Positions 48,388-57,014 are shown, counted from the stretch's first letter. The stretch is 64,000 nt of DNA from Pseudomonas sp. GGS8 (GCF_024168645.1 NZ_JALJWF010000001.1:5149501-5213500), one strand, 5' to 3'. Numbers and translations are program-made. Notes: generated from the sequence alone by a model not told the origin.

Positions 48388-48669
48388 ATGGAACTGAAAC
48401 AGGCATTTGGCGCGGCCCTGAAAAAGCTGAGATCGGAGAGGAAGCTTTCCCAGGAAGATTTCTCCGACGTCAGTAGTCGTACCTATCTCAGCACCCTCGA
48501 GCGCGGTCTGAAAAGCCCTACGATCGAGAAGGTAGACGAGCTGGCAACTGTAATGAACGTTCATCCGCTGACCATACTCGTAGGCTGTTATCTGCTTCAG
48601 GACAATCCGAAATCCCTCGACGAGCTGTTTTCTCGAATTCGAACGGAACTGCCAAGCGGGATGAAATGA
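48388..48669 (+). CDS. XRE-family DNA-binding protein
   Basis: 93 residues, mostly a single HTH_3 domain: MELKQAFGAALKKLRSERKL, SQEDFSDVSSRTYLSTLERG, LKSPTIEKVDELATVMNVHP, the standard Cro/CI five-helix pattern. GAGGT precedes the ATG. Probably a local regulator of the island or of the divergent gene; it could also be the antitoxin-like half of a module, but no toxin is evident. Confidence 0.85.
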   Translation: MELKQAFGAALKKLRSERKLSQEDFSDVSSRTYLSTLERGLKSPTIEKVDELATVMNVHPLTILVGCYLLQDNPKSLDELFSRIRTELPSGMK

Positions 48670-48774
48670 ACATCTGACGGATTACGTTCCATAAGCAAAG
48701 GGGATCAACGGAGACTGTGGGTTGTAAGGCTTGTGCTAGCATCCAATTTGATCCAAAGATCGAGGTCAGCAGCG

Positions 48775-48975
48775 ATGAAGCATCCAATTCAGCCGGAAAA
48801 TGGCCTCTCTGAAATTTTGGAAGGTAAACGGAAACGCCGTGACGCGTTAATGCTTGCGATTAGCCTTGCGTCGCCGTCCGAGCTTGAAGAATCTGCCCAA
48901 CGTTTGAAAGAAGCGATGAAAAAGTCAGATGGATCACGTCGTAGCCGCATTCTCCCTCCCGAGTTTTCCCGATAG
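48775..48975 (+). CDS. Small hypothetical basic protein
   Basis: 66 residues from ATG 48775 (GAGGTCAGC upstream): MKHPIQPENGLSEILEGKRK, RRDALMLAISLASPSELEES, then a basic tail (KKSDGSRRSRILPPEFSR). Helical and charged, no membrane segment. No family recognised. Confidence 0.5.
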   Translation: MKHPIQPENGLSEILEGKRKRRDALMLAISLASPSELEESAQRLKEAMKKSDGSRRSRILPPEFSR

Positions 48976-49013
48976 GCAAACATTACCCCTGCGTGGGTAG
49001 AGTTATGGAAGGC

Positions 49014-52000
49014 TCAACGGGTGAGCTGAAAGGGATCAGCTTTTGTCAGGCGCAAGTCATCCAAGCACTCGAGTAAGTTTATGCCGAAGGCGGGCAATCG
49101 ATAGATGTCCCATTTCTTATCGCCAGTAGCGCTTTCCACCGCCAGCAGTACCTGCTGACCTGAGCCTACGGCGTGAAATTCCCCGTAACCTGGTATCAAC
49201 GATACTTCGGCCAGGGTCATAGCGTCGTGCAAGGCGACGCCCTCACTCGTTTGCACAAGGATGAGACCTTGCTCGCTGAGGTCGACAATCTGACTGGCGC
49301 CAGGACGCAAAGGGGCCTGCTGCAAAAGCGTATTGCCATCGGCAGACATCTGTAACAATCGGTTGTCGCGAGTAGCTACCAGCCAGCCTTGCGTCTGGAA
49401 AACCGCAGATTTTATTGCGAGATCCCGAGTCGCCGGGTTAACAATTGGTTGTAGTTGGTGCGCGTTAATGAGCGCCCATCGACCTTTGGTATTGAACACC
49501 AACGTGGTGTGGCCATCTGTGGAGAATATGAGACCGGACTGCGACCGGTCTCGAACGCCATACCAAGGGGATTCGCCAGGGTCTACGGCAAAATATGCCG
49601 AGCTGCCTTCAATCTCTATAGCGCTTCGGGCTTCAGCCGGCAGGTAGGTCAATAAGTGTCTATCCAGGGAACTGCGAGTCCACACCTCGCCGGTCGAATC
49701 GTTGAACAGATGTTCCCCGGCTGGTGCGGGTAATACCTGCAATTGGTCGGACTTTAGATTGATACGTGTCAGCACATCGTACGTCTGACCGTAGATGTCG
49801 CCTTTCCAGGGATTATCAAGGATCGGGGTGTGCCACGAAATGCCGTTTTGTCTCAGACTCTGAGCCAACAACCGACTCATTCCGTCATCGGTCGACGGCG
49901 AGCGCTCATTGAACGACACACGGCTGAGAACATTGTTAATTGTTGCTTCATTTAACGATGGGCTCAGCTCACGCAAAACCTCACCATTCTGGTTCAGAAG
50001 CTGATAAGCCTCACCACTATAGGATCGGACCCAATGCTGATCCGGTGCGATGTCAGTACCAAGACTAATCGTGCGTATGCCATCAGATGAAGCAAATAAC
50101 ATTGAGGTCTTTCCAGAGGCCGTGTATTTCCCTTTCAGCGTCTCTGCAAAGAACCGGCCTTGAGGCCAAACCTTAAGCACCTTTTCGTTGTGAACCGCGT
50201 ACCCGTCGCCGTTGGGCGTCATGGCAGCATGCGAATAAGGCACCTGAGCGATCCGCTCGAATCCTTCATCGGTGACCTTGACCCACTCACTGTCATTGCC
50301 CTGCGAGAGGACCAACTGCCGTGCTTCTGGTATGTAATCGAACCATGTTGCGGCACTGGCATAGGTGCCCACGAGGGTACAACCTTGATTTTCGCGACGA
50401 TATAACCATAGCAGGGCAGGAGACTCGGTTTGCACCAGCAACTGTTTTGCAGAGATGGGGTCCGCCTGAATCACTTTTCCCGCTGCAATCTGACAATGCC
50501 ATAAGGGCTTGAGCTTTTCGGTCTCTAGCGTCACCACTGACGTGCCCGCTGCGGAAATGTCGGCAATGCTCAACAAACTGCGACGCGATCCCATGACAAA
50601 ATTGCGATTCGCATTGATGCTCTGTCGAACTTTCATCTGAGCATCTCGATAGCGCTCGATAGCCTGCCCCTGGTCATTCAGATACACATCACCGGTTTGA
50701 TCGTCCCAGTCAGCGACGCTACGGCCGCTAATCACTTTCCATTCCCCGGCGGGACGCCGGAAGGCAACGTACTTGGATTCTCGACCGAACTCGACAATCA
50801 ACTGCCCGCCCACCCAGTAAATTTCGAAGTCTGTTCGTTGATTGTGTGGAATACCCGAAAAGTCACGTACCTGAGTAAGGTCCAGTAAATCCTGAAATTT
50901 CCCGCTATCCATATCGAAGGTAAATAGCTGATTTCTGATCAGCAGGTATAACTTGCGACCCTCCGTGTCGGCTTCGGCACTTTGTCCCTGTAGTGCCAGT
51001 GGCAGGTCTGAGGTACTCAGTCCTTGCTGAAGAAAATGCTCAATAACTGGCGTCATGTCTATGTAACTCAGCACACTTAAGTCGGCGCTGTTGATCAGTG
51101 CTGCACGTGATCCTTCTAAAGAAGCCAACAGCAGTGAGCCCTGCGCAAGACTTTGCAAATCGTCTTTTATCGTCATTGCGCTAATTGGCAAACTGACCCG
51201 CTTATTCAGCAGTGTCCGGTAGATGACTGCCAATTGCTCCGATGAGGGCCCCTGCCCCAGCGCTTGGCGCACCTTGATCGAGTCTTGCAAATACTCACTA
51301 CCGCCGTCGTAATCAAGGCGACGAAAACGCGCGTCGGCAATAGACAGCAGTTCAACCGAATGACGTGCGGCATTGGCCTTCCTGCTTTTTTCTCGCTCAT
51401 AAAGGCTCCAGACAAGTAACATAACCGCCGTGAAGATCAATGCCGAGATAGCTATCAGCCTCTTTCGCTTACGTTCACGGTCGCGCTGTTTTAACGTGTC
51501 AAAACGCAGCTGCAAAATGCTTGATATGATCTTGAGCAATACATCCTGGCGACTATGACCACCGCGTTCACGCATATCGGCGGCGACAGGCTCCTCCCTA
51601 AGGCTTGTATCAAGCTCGCCGTCTTCCCCCAATGGATGACACAATGCCGGACAAAAGTAATCTTCACCTGCCGCCGGCACACGATTCCTGCTCTTTGGAT
51701 AGCTATCGACTATTACGGTAAAAATCCGGTCGGCTCGTCCAGTACGTTTGAAATGCAGAACCTCTTCGTTTACCCATTTAGATGCTGCTGATTCAGGTGA
51801 ACAAAACACGATCAAAGCATAGGATTCGTCCAGCGCTTGAATGAGTGAATGCCCAAGATTGGGGGAGCTTGAAAGCTCCTTGCTGTCGAGAAACACTGGG
51901 GAGAGACGATGTATATTTCCCATTTGCCGCTGAACCATTTCACGAATATCTGTTGGTAGCGTCCAAGCCTCCAGGGCACCATGAAACCATTTTGCTGTCT

Positions 52001-52076
52001 TGCTATCAGCATGGGAATAGCTGATGAACGCCGAATACTTTCGATCATTGATGGGGTAGCTGCGTACTTCGTCCAT
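49014..52076 (-). CDS. TIR domain protein with membrane anchor and propeller-like sensor
   Basis: 1020 residues. An N-terminal TIR domain (about 10-190) has KYSAFISYSHADSKTAKWFH and the catalytic Glu region AASKWVNEEVLHFKRTG (E104/E105). A basic stretch and one TM (LIAISALIFTAVMLLVWSLY, about 207-226) follow, then about 780 residues of beta-rich sequence with recurring YxW/xxLxLxxDG-like blades (SADGNTLLQ, STDGHTTLVFNTKGRWALIN), which I read as one or two beta-propellers. TIR domains commonly cleave NAD+ in anti-phage defence; the propeller would be the sensor. Stand-alone gene, divergent from the deazaguanine/TIR operon. Confidence 0.75.
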   Translation of the reverse strand: MDEVRSYPINDRKYSAFISYSHADSKTAKWFHGALEAWTLPTDIREMVQRQMGNIHRLSPVFLDSKELSSSPNLGHSLIQALDESYALIVFCSPESAASKWVNEEVLHFKRTGRADRIFTVIVDSYPKSRNRVPAAGEDYFCPALCHPLGEDGELDTSLREEPVAADMRERGGHSRQDVLLKIISSILQLRFDTLKQRDRERKRKRLIAISALIFTAVMLLVWSLYEREKSRKANAARHSVELLSIADARFRRLDYDGGSEYLQDSIKVRQALGQGPSSEQLAVIYRTLLNKRVSLPISAMTIKDDLQSLAQGSLLLASLEGSRAALINSADLSVLSYIDMTPVIEHFLQQGLSTSDLPLALQGQSAEADTEGRKLYLLIRNQLFTFDMDSGKFQDLLDLTQVRDFSGIPHNQRTDFEIYWVGGQLIVEFGRESKYVAFRRPAGEWKVISGRSVADWDDQTGDVYLNDQGQAIERYRDAQMKVRQSINANRNFVMGSRRSLLSIADISAAGTSVVTLETEKLKPLWHCQIAAGKVIQADPISAKQLLVQTESPALLWLYRRENQGCTLVGTYASAATWFDYIPEARQLVLSQGNDSEWVKVTDEGFERIAQVPYSHAAMTPNGDGYAVHNEKVLKVWPQGRFFAETLKGKYTASGKTSMLFASSDGIRTISLGTDIAPDQHWVRSYSGEAYQLLNQNGEVLRELSPSLNEATINNVLSRVSFNERSPSTDDGMSRLLAQSLRQNGISWHTPILDNPWKGDIYGQTYDVLTRINLKSDQLQVLPAPAGEHLFNDSTGEVWTRSSLDRHLLTYLPAEARSAIEIEGSSAYFAVDPGESPWYGVRDRSQSGLIFSTDGHTTLVFNTKGRWALINAHQLQPIVNPATRDLAIKSAVFQTQGWLVATRDNRLLQMSADGNTLLQQAPLRPGASQIVDLSEQGLILVQTSEGVALHDAMTLAEVSLIPGYGEFHAVGSGQQVLLAVESATGDKKWDIYRLPAFGINLLECLDDLRLTKADPFQLTR

Positions 52077-52650
52077 GGCTTACTCAGATTGTTATAGCGT
52101 CCAGCGGGCACGAAATCCAAACTGAAGTGCCTACTGGTTGTCGCGACATAATTCGATGCAGTGATTTTAATATGGTATTCAGTACTAGGCTATCGTTCAT
52201 ATAGCATATGCCCGAGGTTGCCTCGATATTTGGAAACCGCGACCTTCGTTAGTTTTCAGTCACTTAAATTTATGGTTAGCATCCAATCGTTTCGCGTATT
52301 TCTGAGAATGCCCTTACCCTTGCATACGACCAAGCAGAGTGCTTGTGAGAACTCCTTTATCGAACAGCCAGATAACAGCATTTGAAATTATCTTGCATTC
52401 GAGGAGCGAAGTCACATGTGACTGGCTGGCGATGCGATAGACTCAAATCCTTTGGATTGCGACGCCATTCGATACGAACCTCAAATCAAGGTGCCCAGCT
52501 AAACCATCAAATGAGCCTGCTTGAGCAAATCTTCGGATGGCACCAATATTGATGGCATTTTGTCTTCATCTCGGTAATATCCCTGCGAGGCGCTACGGAC
52601 GAGATCAAAGTTACTGAATATTCTTTCAGCGAGCGGTTAGGAGGCAGGGA
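52077..52650. other. Divergent intergenic region between two TIR loci
   Basis: 574 bases without a supported gene. Lower in GC than the flanking genes. It must contain the promoters of the TIR-propeller gene (left) and of the five-gene operon (right). TTAGGAGGCAGGG just before 52651 is a strong ribosome site. No convincing operator, repeat or RNA is visible. Confidence 0.5.
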
Positions 52651-53820
52651 ATGCACATTGCTGGTGGTCTTTATCGTGAGCTTTGCGACATACCTTTTTG
52701 GGACGCAACCCTTGGCTCCGGGGGACGCGCAGCTGTCGCAATTGCAGGAAAATGCCCGAGTGTTGAACTACACACGTATGCTTCTTCTGCCGATAAGCCG
52801 ACTTTGGTGGCGCTGCGAAGTCAGGGCATAGAACTCAACATCAGTTTACGGTCATCGCCAATCGCTTTCGCCTATTTCCATTCCCTTTCGGTTCCGCACG
52901 TCCAGCCTGTCTATTCCGACATCGAACGACAAGCCTCAATAACCGTTACGGGTGATGCCGTCTTGCGCTTTGGTTTTCTGGAAGGCGATGCGGTTGTGAT
53001 TGCCAACAAGGCGGTATATGACCCCCAGACCTGGCGAGATCCTGCAGCTTTTACAGCCAATGGATCGAAGGCCAATGAATTGGCGCTGGTCTTGAATGAA
53101 CTGGAACTGCAGCATGCTTCAGGCATAACGGAGCTTGAGCAGGCAGCAGAACACTTGATACGTGTGCAAGACGCGGCCGTTGTGGTGGTTAAAAGGGGAA
53201 CACGAGGAGCATCAGTTTACGAACGTTCTGGGCAGGTTTCTCACGTCCCAGCCTATCGCTCCTCGACGGTTTTCAAGATCGGAACAGGAGATGTGTTCAG
53301 CGCTTTGTTCGCGCTACATTGGGCAGAGCGAGGGCTTTGTGCAGCGAAGGCAGCTGATTTGGCCTCACGCAGCGTCTCAATGTATTGCGCCACTCGAACC
53401 TATGATTTTAACAAGCGCGTGATGCTTGAACTACAGCCGGTATCCTCCTCAGTCGGTGCTGTGATTCACCTGGAGGGTTCTGCGCAATCATTGGGCCAAC
53501 GGTTCGCACTGGAGGAAGCCAGATACACGTTGGGTCAACTGGGAATGGAGGTTTACTGCCCTGAGCTGGAAGTTGATTCGAGTGTACGAAGCGCCGATGC
53601 CTTCTTGGTCATTGATGACGACCTGAGAGAAGACGCACTGTCTCGAATTGCCCTCGCCTACACTAGCGCAATTCCTGTTGTGACGCTGCATGAGCGCATC
53701 AGCACTAAGCTTTCTATACCTGAAAGCACCTGGATCACCGACGACTTCACGACGGCTATGTACCTGGCTGCGTGGTCAGCAGGTGACCGACTCGCGGCAG
53801 ACGAGCGTAGAGAACAATAA
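52651..53820 (+). CDS. PfkB-like kinase fused to a nucleoside deoxyribosyltransferase-like domain
   Basis: 389 residues. Residues 1-255 follow the PfkB/ribokinase plan: GG motif (LGSGGRAAVAIAG, 21-33), NxxE-like NGSKANELALVLNE (137-150), VVVVKRGTRGASVYE (177-191) and signature 2 KIGTGDVFSALFALHWAERG with the catalytic base at D214. Residues 268-350 (AVIHLEGSAQSLGQRFALEE, EVYCPELEV, ADAFLVIDDDLRED) resemble the NDT/deoxyribosyltransferase Rossmann-like domain. Probably phosphorylates and/or cleaves a nucleoside-like molecule. First gene of the operon with strong TTAGGAGG. Function inferred from fold and neighbours. Confidence 0.7.
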   Translation: MHIAGGLYRELCDIPFWDATLGSGGRAAVAIAGKCPSVELHTYASSADKPTLVALRSQGIELNISLRSSPIAFAYFHSLSVPHVQPVYSDIERQASITVTGDAVLRFGFLEGDAVVIANKAVYDPQTWRDPAAFTANGSKANELALVLNELELQHASGITELEQAAEHLIRVQDAAVVVVKRGTRGASVYERSGQVSHVPAYRSSTVFKIGTGDVFSALFALHWAERGLCAAKAADLASRSVSMYCATRTYDFNKRVMLELQPVSSSVGAVIHLEGSAQSLGQRFALEEARYTLGQLGMEVYCPELEVDSSVRSADAFLVIDDDLREDALSRIALAYTSAIPVVTLHERISTKLSIPESTWITDDFTTAMYLAAWSAGDRLAADERREQ

Positions 53821-53877
53821 AGGCATCCCCTAGCGGGCCATGCAATGGAATGTAATTAGTCGAGGCCTGATCGCCCC

Positions 53878-55260
53878 ATGTCTGACGTGTATATCGTTTA
53901 CCCAAAAGAAAATCTTGCTACGACTGAAAGACTGCACGAACTCCTCTCTCCACAATGGGAGGTCTGGTGGGATGACAACATCGTCGGCGATTGGCGGCCG
54001 GCCATCGAGGAAAACCTCGCAAATACAAAATGCATTGTCGCGCTAATCTCAGCCTTCTCGGGAAAGGCAACAGTGACCGAAGAGCTCAGAATTGGTCAGC
54101 AGCACACCCCAAACATTATCGCTTTGTCGTTGGATGGTACAGCAGCGCCCTATCCGTTTGGCAGCGTTACAAGTATCGACTTTCGTACTTGGAAAGGTGA
54201 GGCCGATCATCCGGGCTTTCTGCAGTTACAACGAAAAATTGGACGGGTCGCAGCTCCAAGAGCGAAACCAGATCGTCTTCAAGTAACTGCGGCAGGAAGG
54301 CTGCCCATCCCTAACGTATTCATGTCCGTTTCGTCACACGAGACACAGTTCGATCCAGCGGATGCCCTGACGGTACTCAAGGTACACAACACCTCCTCAA
54401 TTCTGGTATCGGCGTACGATCTTGTGAAGTCTCCCGATCGAGAAAACATGATTAAAGAGATCAAGAGCTATCGGGAAAATGGAGGTTTTGTACTCATGGA
54501 CTCGGGCAACTATGAAGCGACCCGTTTGAATGACGAGGATTGGAAGCCCTCTCACTTCAAACAAGCTTTAGCTGAAGCTCTCCATGACTGGGCATTCATT
54601 TTCGACACCAAGCCCAGCAAAGATACACAGGTCGCCATTAGGAAGATCATCAGAGCCGTAAAAAGGGATTCGAAACACTCAACTGTGCCTGTAATCCCGA
54701 TTGTTCATGTCGAACAGAATGAGCGGGGCCTCGCTCAGTTGCCTGAGATCGTCCGGGGCGTCTCCGAGCAGCTCAATCCACCGGTAATTGCTATTGCGGA
54801 AAGGGAATTGGGAGCTGGGATGGCAACACGGGCGAAAACGATGAAGCGAATCAGGGCTGAGCTCAACGAGTTGCCCTACTATCAACCCATCCACCTGCTC
54901 GGAACTGGCAACCCTTGGAGCATCGCAGTGCTTGTCGCTGCCGGGGCGGACACATTCGATGGCCTAGAGTGGTGCCGATTTGCAATTGACCCCGCCCACG
55001 GACGCCTGCACCACTTTCAGCATTTTGATTTTTTCAAAAATAAGGGGGAGCGTACCCCTTTCCTCGACATGGTGGATGCTGATCATGCAATCAAATACGC
55101 GGGAAGAGTCGCGTTTTACAATCTGGAGTACTATGCCGAGTTTGGCCGACTCATGCGCGAAATGATCTCAACAAAAGACGCGGAGCTTTTTGCGACTGGC
55201 ACCATGCGGGGCATAGGCTTCCAAGAGCTGAGAAAGCTGTTCCCGGAGATTTTCCCATGA
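53878..55260 (+). CDS. TIR domain fused to a tRNA-guanine transglycosylase-like domain
   Basis: 460 residues. Residues 1-125 are a TIR domain (MSDVYIVYPKENLATTERLH, WWDDNIVGDWRPAIEENLAN, with TVTEELRIG supplying the candidate catalytic Glu at 68/69). Residues 145-460 match the TGT barrel: LMDSGNYEA (D208, equivalent to the DSGGFQ Asp), VIPIVHVEQ, LLGTGNPWSIAVLVAAGADT and FDGLEWCR (D361, equivalent to the nucleophile Asp of FDCVxPTR). Both catalytic Asp are therefore kept. TGT enzymes exchange guanine for a 7-deazaguanine base; DpdA does this in DNA. Overlaps the glycosylase gene by 4 bases. Confidence 0.8.
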   Translation: MSDVYIVYPKENLATTERLHELLSPQWEVWWDDNIVGDWRPAIEENLANTKCIVALISAFSGKATVTEELRIGQQHTPNIIALSLDGTAAPYPFGSVTSIDFRTWKGEADHPGFLQLQRKIGRVAAPRAKPDRLQVTAAGRLPIPNVFMSVSSHETQFDPADALTVLKVHNTSSILVSAYDLVKSPDRENMIKEIKSYRENGGFVLMDSGNYEATRLNDEDWKPSHFKQALAEALHDWAFIFDTKPSKDTQVAIRKIIRAVKRDSKHSTVPVIPIVHVEQNERGLAQLPEIVRGVSEQLNPPVIAIAERELGAGMATRAKTMKRIRAELNELPYYQPIHLLGTGNPWSIAVLVAAGADTFDGLEWCRFAIDPAHGRLHHFQHFDFFKNKGERTPFLDMVDADHAIKYAGRVAFYNLEYYAEFGRLMREMISTKDAELFATGTMRGIGFQELRKLFPEIFP

Positions 55261-55958
55261 CCCATTACACACCAGAAGCCCTGTCGAGGGCAGTGGCAGC
55301 GGTATGCCCAGACATCCGTTTGCGCATCGATACTGGAACTGTCTCTGATGAGCGACACCTGTGGTGGGAATTGTCATGCTGCATTCTCAGCAGCCAAGTC
55401 CCCTACTCTCTAGCGATGGCCGCCGCTGACGCGATCGACAAACACGGCTGCCTGCACCAGGACGGCCAGGATTCTCAAGGATTGGCTTACCGGCTTTTTG
55501 ACCTACTCAGCGCCCCCTTGGATGTTGAAGGCAAAACACGCCATTACCGATTCCCCAAGGCACGAGCTGGGCACCTGGCCGCAACTTGGACCGCTGTCAC
55601 CACGGCTGCAGGCTCACTCAACTCACTGATTAGTGGTTTGACCGCAAACGATACGCGCACTTGGCTGGTTGCTCACGCGCCAGGTGTTGGACCAAAGCAG
55701 GCCAGTATGTTCTTGCGTAACTGCGGCATAACTTACGACTTGGCGATCCTGGATCGTCACGTGCTCAATTATATGTCCGCCCAAGGTATTTATTCTGGCG
55801 GACAAGCGTCGATATCCGGACTGAAACAGTACGGCAGACACGAGAAAACGCTTAGGGATCATGCGCAAGAGTTGGATTGTCCGGTAGGCCTACTTGATTG
55901 GGCCATTTGGATTGTCATGCGCGTCGCGAACAGAAAGCAGGAGGCTATTTCAATATGA
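55257..55958 (+). CDS. HhH-GPD DNA glycosylase/lyase, OGG-like
   Basis: 233 residues with a helix-hairpin-helix and catalytic region AHAPGVGPKQASMFLRNCG (K147 as the Schiff-base Lys) followed by LAILDRHVLNYM (catalytic D166). These are the Ogg/Agog-type residues of bifunctional 8-oxoguanine glycosylases. In type IV CBASS an OGG-like protein accompanies TGT and QueC; here it has the same neighbours. It may process a modified base in nucleic acid or bind one non-catalytically. Start and stop overlap the flanking genes by 4 bases each. Confidence 0.8.
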   Translation: MTHYTPEALSRAVAAVCPDIRLRIDTGTVSDERHLWWELSCCILSSQVPYSLAMAAADAIDKHGCLHQDGQDSQGLAYRLFDLLSAPLDVEGKTRHYRFPKARAGHLAATWTAVTTAAGSLNSLISGLTANDTRTWLVAHAPGVGPKQASMFLRNCGITYDLAILDRHVLNYMSAQGIYSGGQASISGLKQYGRHEKTLRDHAQELDCPVGLLDWAIWIVMRVANRKQEAISI

Positions 55959-56557
55959 GCATCGTAACACTCGTTTCCGGAGGCCTGGACTCCACATTAG
56001 TTGCCAAACTGGCGCAGGAGGAAGGGCTGCACATTTTTCCGCTTTTTGTCGACTATGGCCAGCGTGCACGCGACCGCGAGCTGGCTGCCTGCCGACTAGC
56101 CATGAAAAAACTGGGACTGCCGGAACCTGAGATCGCAGGTCTGTCGGGATTTGGGCAGTTGATACGTTCGGGCCTGACCGATTCAACTCTGCACGTCGTA
56201 GATGACGCGTTCACCCCCGGTCGAAACATGCTTTTCCTGCTGACAGCGGCTGCGTACGCCTATCAGAAGAAAGCAGATGCGATTTCGATTGGCCTGTTAC
56301 ATGAAAGCACCAGCTTGTTCCCGGATCAGACATCTCGCTTCCTTAGAGAGGCCGAGCGCATGATATCTCTATGCATGGGAAGAACGATCAAAGTGCTTGC
56401 TCCTCTTTCCTCGTTTACCAAACCCGATGTTGTTGCTCTGGCTGTAGAAAAAGGCATTTCCGAAACTTACTCATGCCATAGGGGTGAAAAAGAAGCTTGC
56501 GGAAACTGCATTGCCTGTAACGAATTCAAATTTGAGGTGGCCGAAGATGGGCGGTAG
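55955..56557 (+). CDS. queC: QueC-like 7-cyano-7-deazaguanine synthase (Cap9-like)
   Basis: 200 residues from ATG 55955 (overlaps the upstream stop). N-type PP-loop LVSGGLDSTLVAKLAQEEG, the QueC motif TPGRNMLFLLTAAAYAY, and a C-terminal four-Cys zinc site SCHRGEKEACGNCIACNEF. QueC converts 7-carboxy-7-deazaguanine to the amide and nitrile. It is slightly shorter than housekeeping QueC (about 220-230) and lies in a defence operon without queD, queE or folE, so it probably draws on the host preQ0 pathway. Relatives called Cap9 act in type IV CBASS. Overlaps the TIR gene by 11 bases. Confidence 0.9.
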   Translation: MSIVTLVSGGLDSTLVAKLAQEEGLHIFPLFVDYGQRARDRELAACRLAMKKLGLPEPEIAGLSGFGQLIRSGLTDSTLHVVDDAFTPGRNMLFLLTAAAYAYQKKADAISIGLLHESTSLFPDQTSRFLREAERMISLCMGRTIKVLAPLSSFTKPDVVALAVEKGISETYSCHRGEKEACGNCIACNEFKFEVAEDGR

Positions 56558-57014
56558 CAGCACGGGGGGATGGAGCCGGCTTGGTGATGTCAGATCTTTG
56601 GAACAGAAAGCCAAGGCCGCTCTTCAGGAAGGCAAGCGTAACGTCTTTATCAGCTTCGCCACAGAAGACATGAACGACGTCAACCTGTTGAGAGCCCAGG
56701 CTAAGAACGAAAACAATGACATTGAGTTCAACGATCATTCTGTGCGTGAGGCTTATGACAGCGAACAGGCGGAGTATATACGGCGCAAAATCGCTGAGCG
56801 TATCAATCGCTCGTCAGTCACCGTGGTGTACCTTTCTGATAGCGCTGCAAAAAGTGATTGGGTGCAGTGGGAAGTACAGAAAAGCCTAGATCTGGGCAAG
56901 AAAGTGGTAGCGGTTTACAAAGGTCAGAAGTATTCCGGCACAGTACCCAAATGGGTAGCCGAAAACGGCATCAAAACCGTGGCTTGGTCGAAGCTGTCAG
57001 ACGAACTGAAATAA
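56547..57014 (+). CDS. Small TIR-domain protein with glycine N-terminus
   Basis: 155 residues from ATG 56547 (overlapping QueC). The first 15 residues, MGGSSTGGWSRLGDV, form a flexible Gly-rich tail; after Met removal the N-terminus would be Gly. A TIR domain follows: KRNVFISFATEDMNDVNLLR, YDSEQAEYIRRKIAERINRS, VVYLSDSAAKSDWVQWEVQK (E109 candidate NADase Glu). It resembles ThsB-type (MTH538-like) TIR proteins of Thoeris in size and motifs. Probably the effector or second-messenger producer of the operon. Confidence 0.8.
   Translation: MGGSSTGGWSRLGDVRSLEQKAKAALQEGKRNVFISFATEDMNDVNLLRAQAKNENNDIEFNDHSVREAYDSEQAEYIRRKIAERINRSSVTVVYLSDSAAKSDWVQWEVQKSLDLGKKVVAVYKGQKYSGTVPKWVAENGIKTVAWSKLSDELK

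Noticed and set aside
52651..57014. Calling the operon type IV CBASS, Thoeris, QatABCD or Dpd
   Set aside because: QueC, TGT and OGG fit type IV CBASS but no CD-NTase is present; the small TIR is ThsB-like but there is no ThsA; QatA, QatB and QatD are absent; other Dpd proteins are absent. None of the named systems fits fully.
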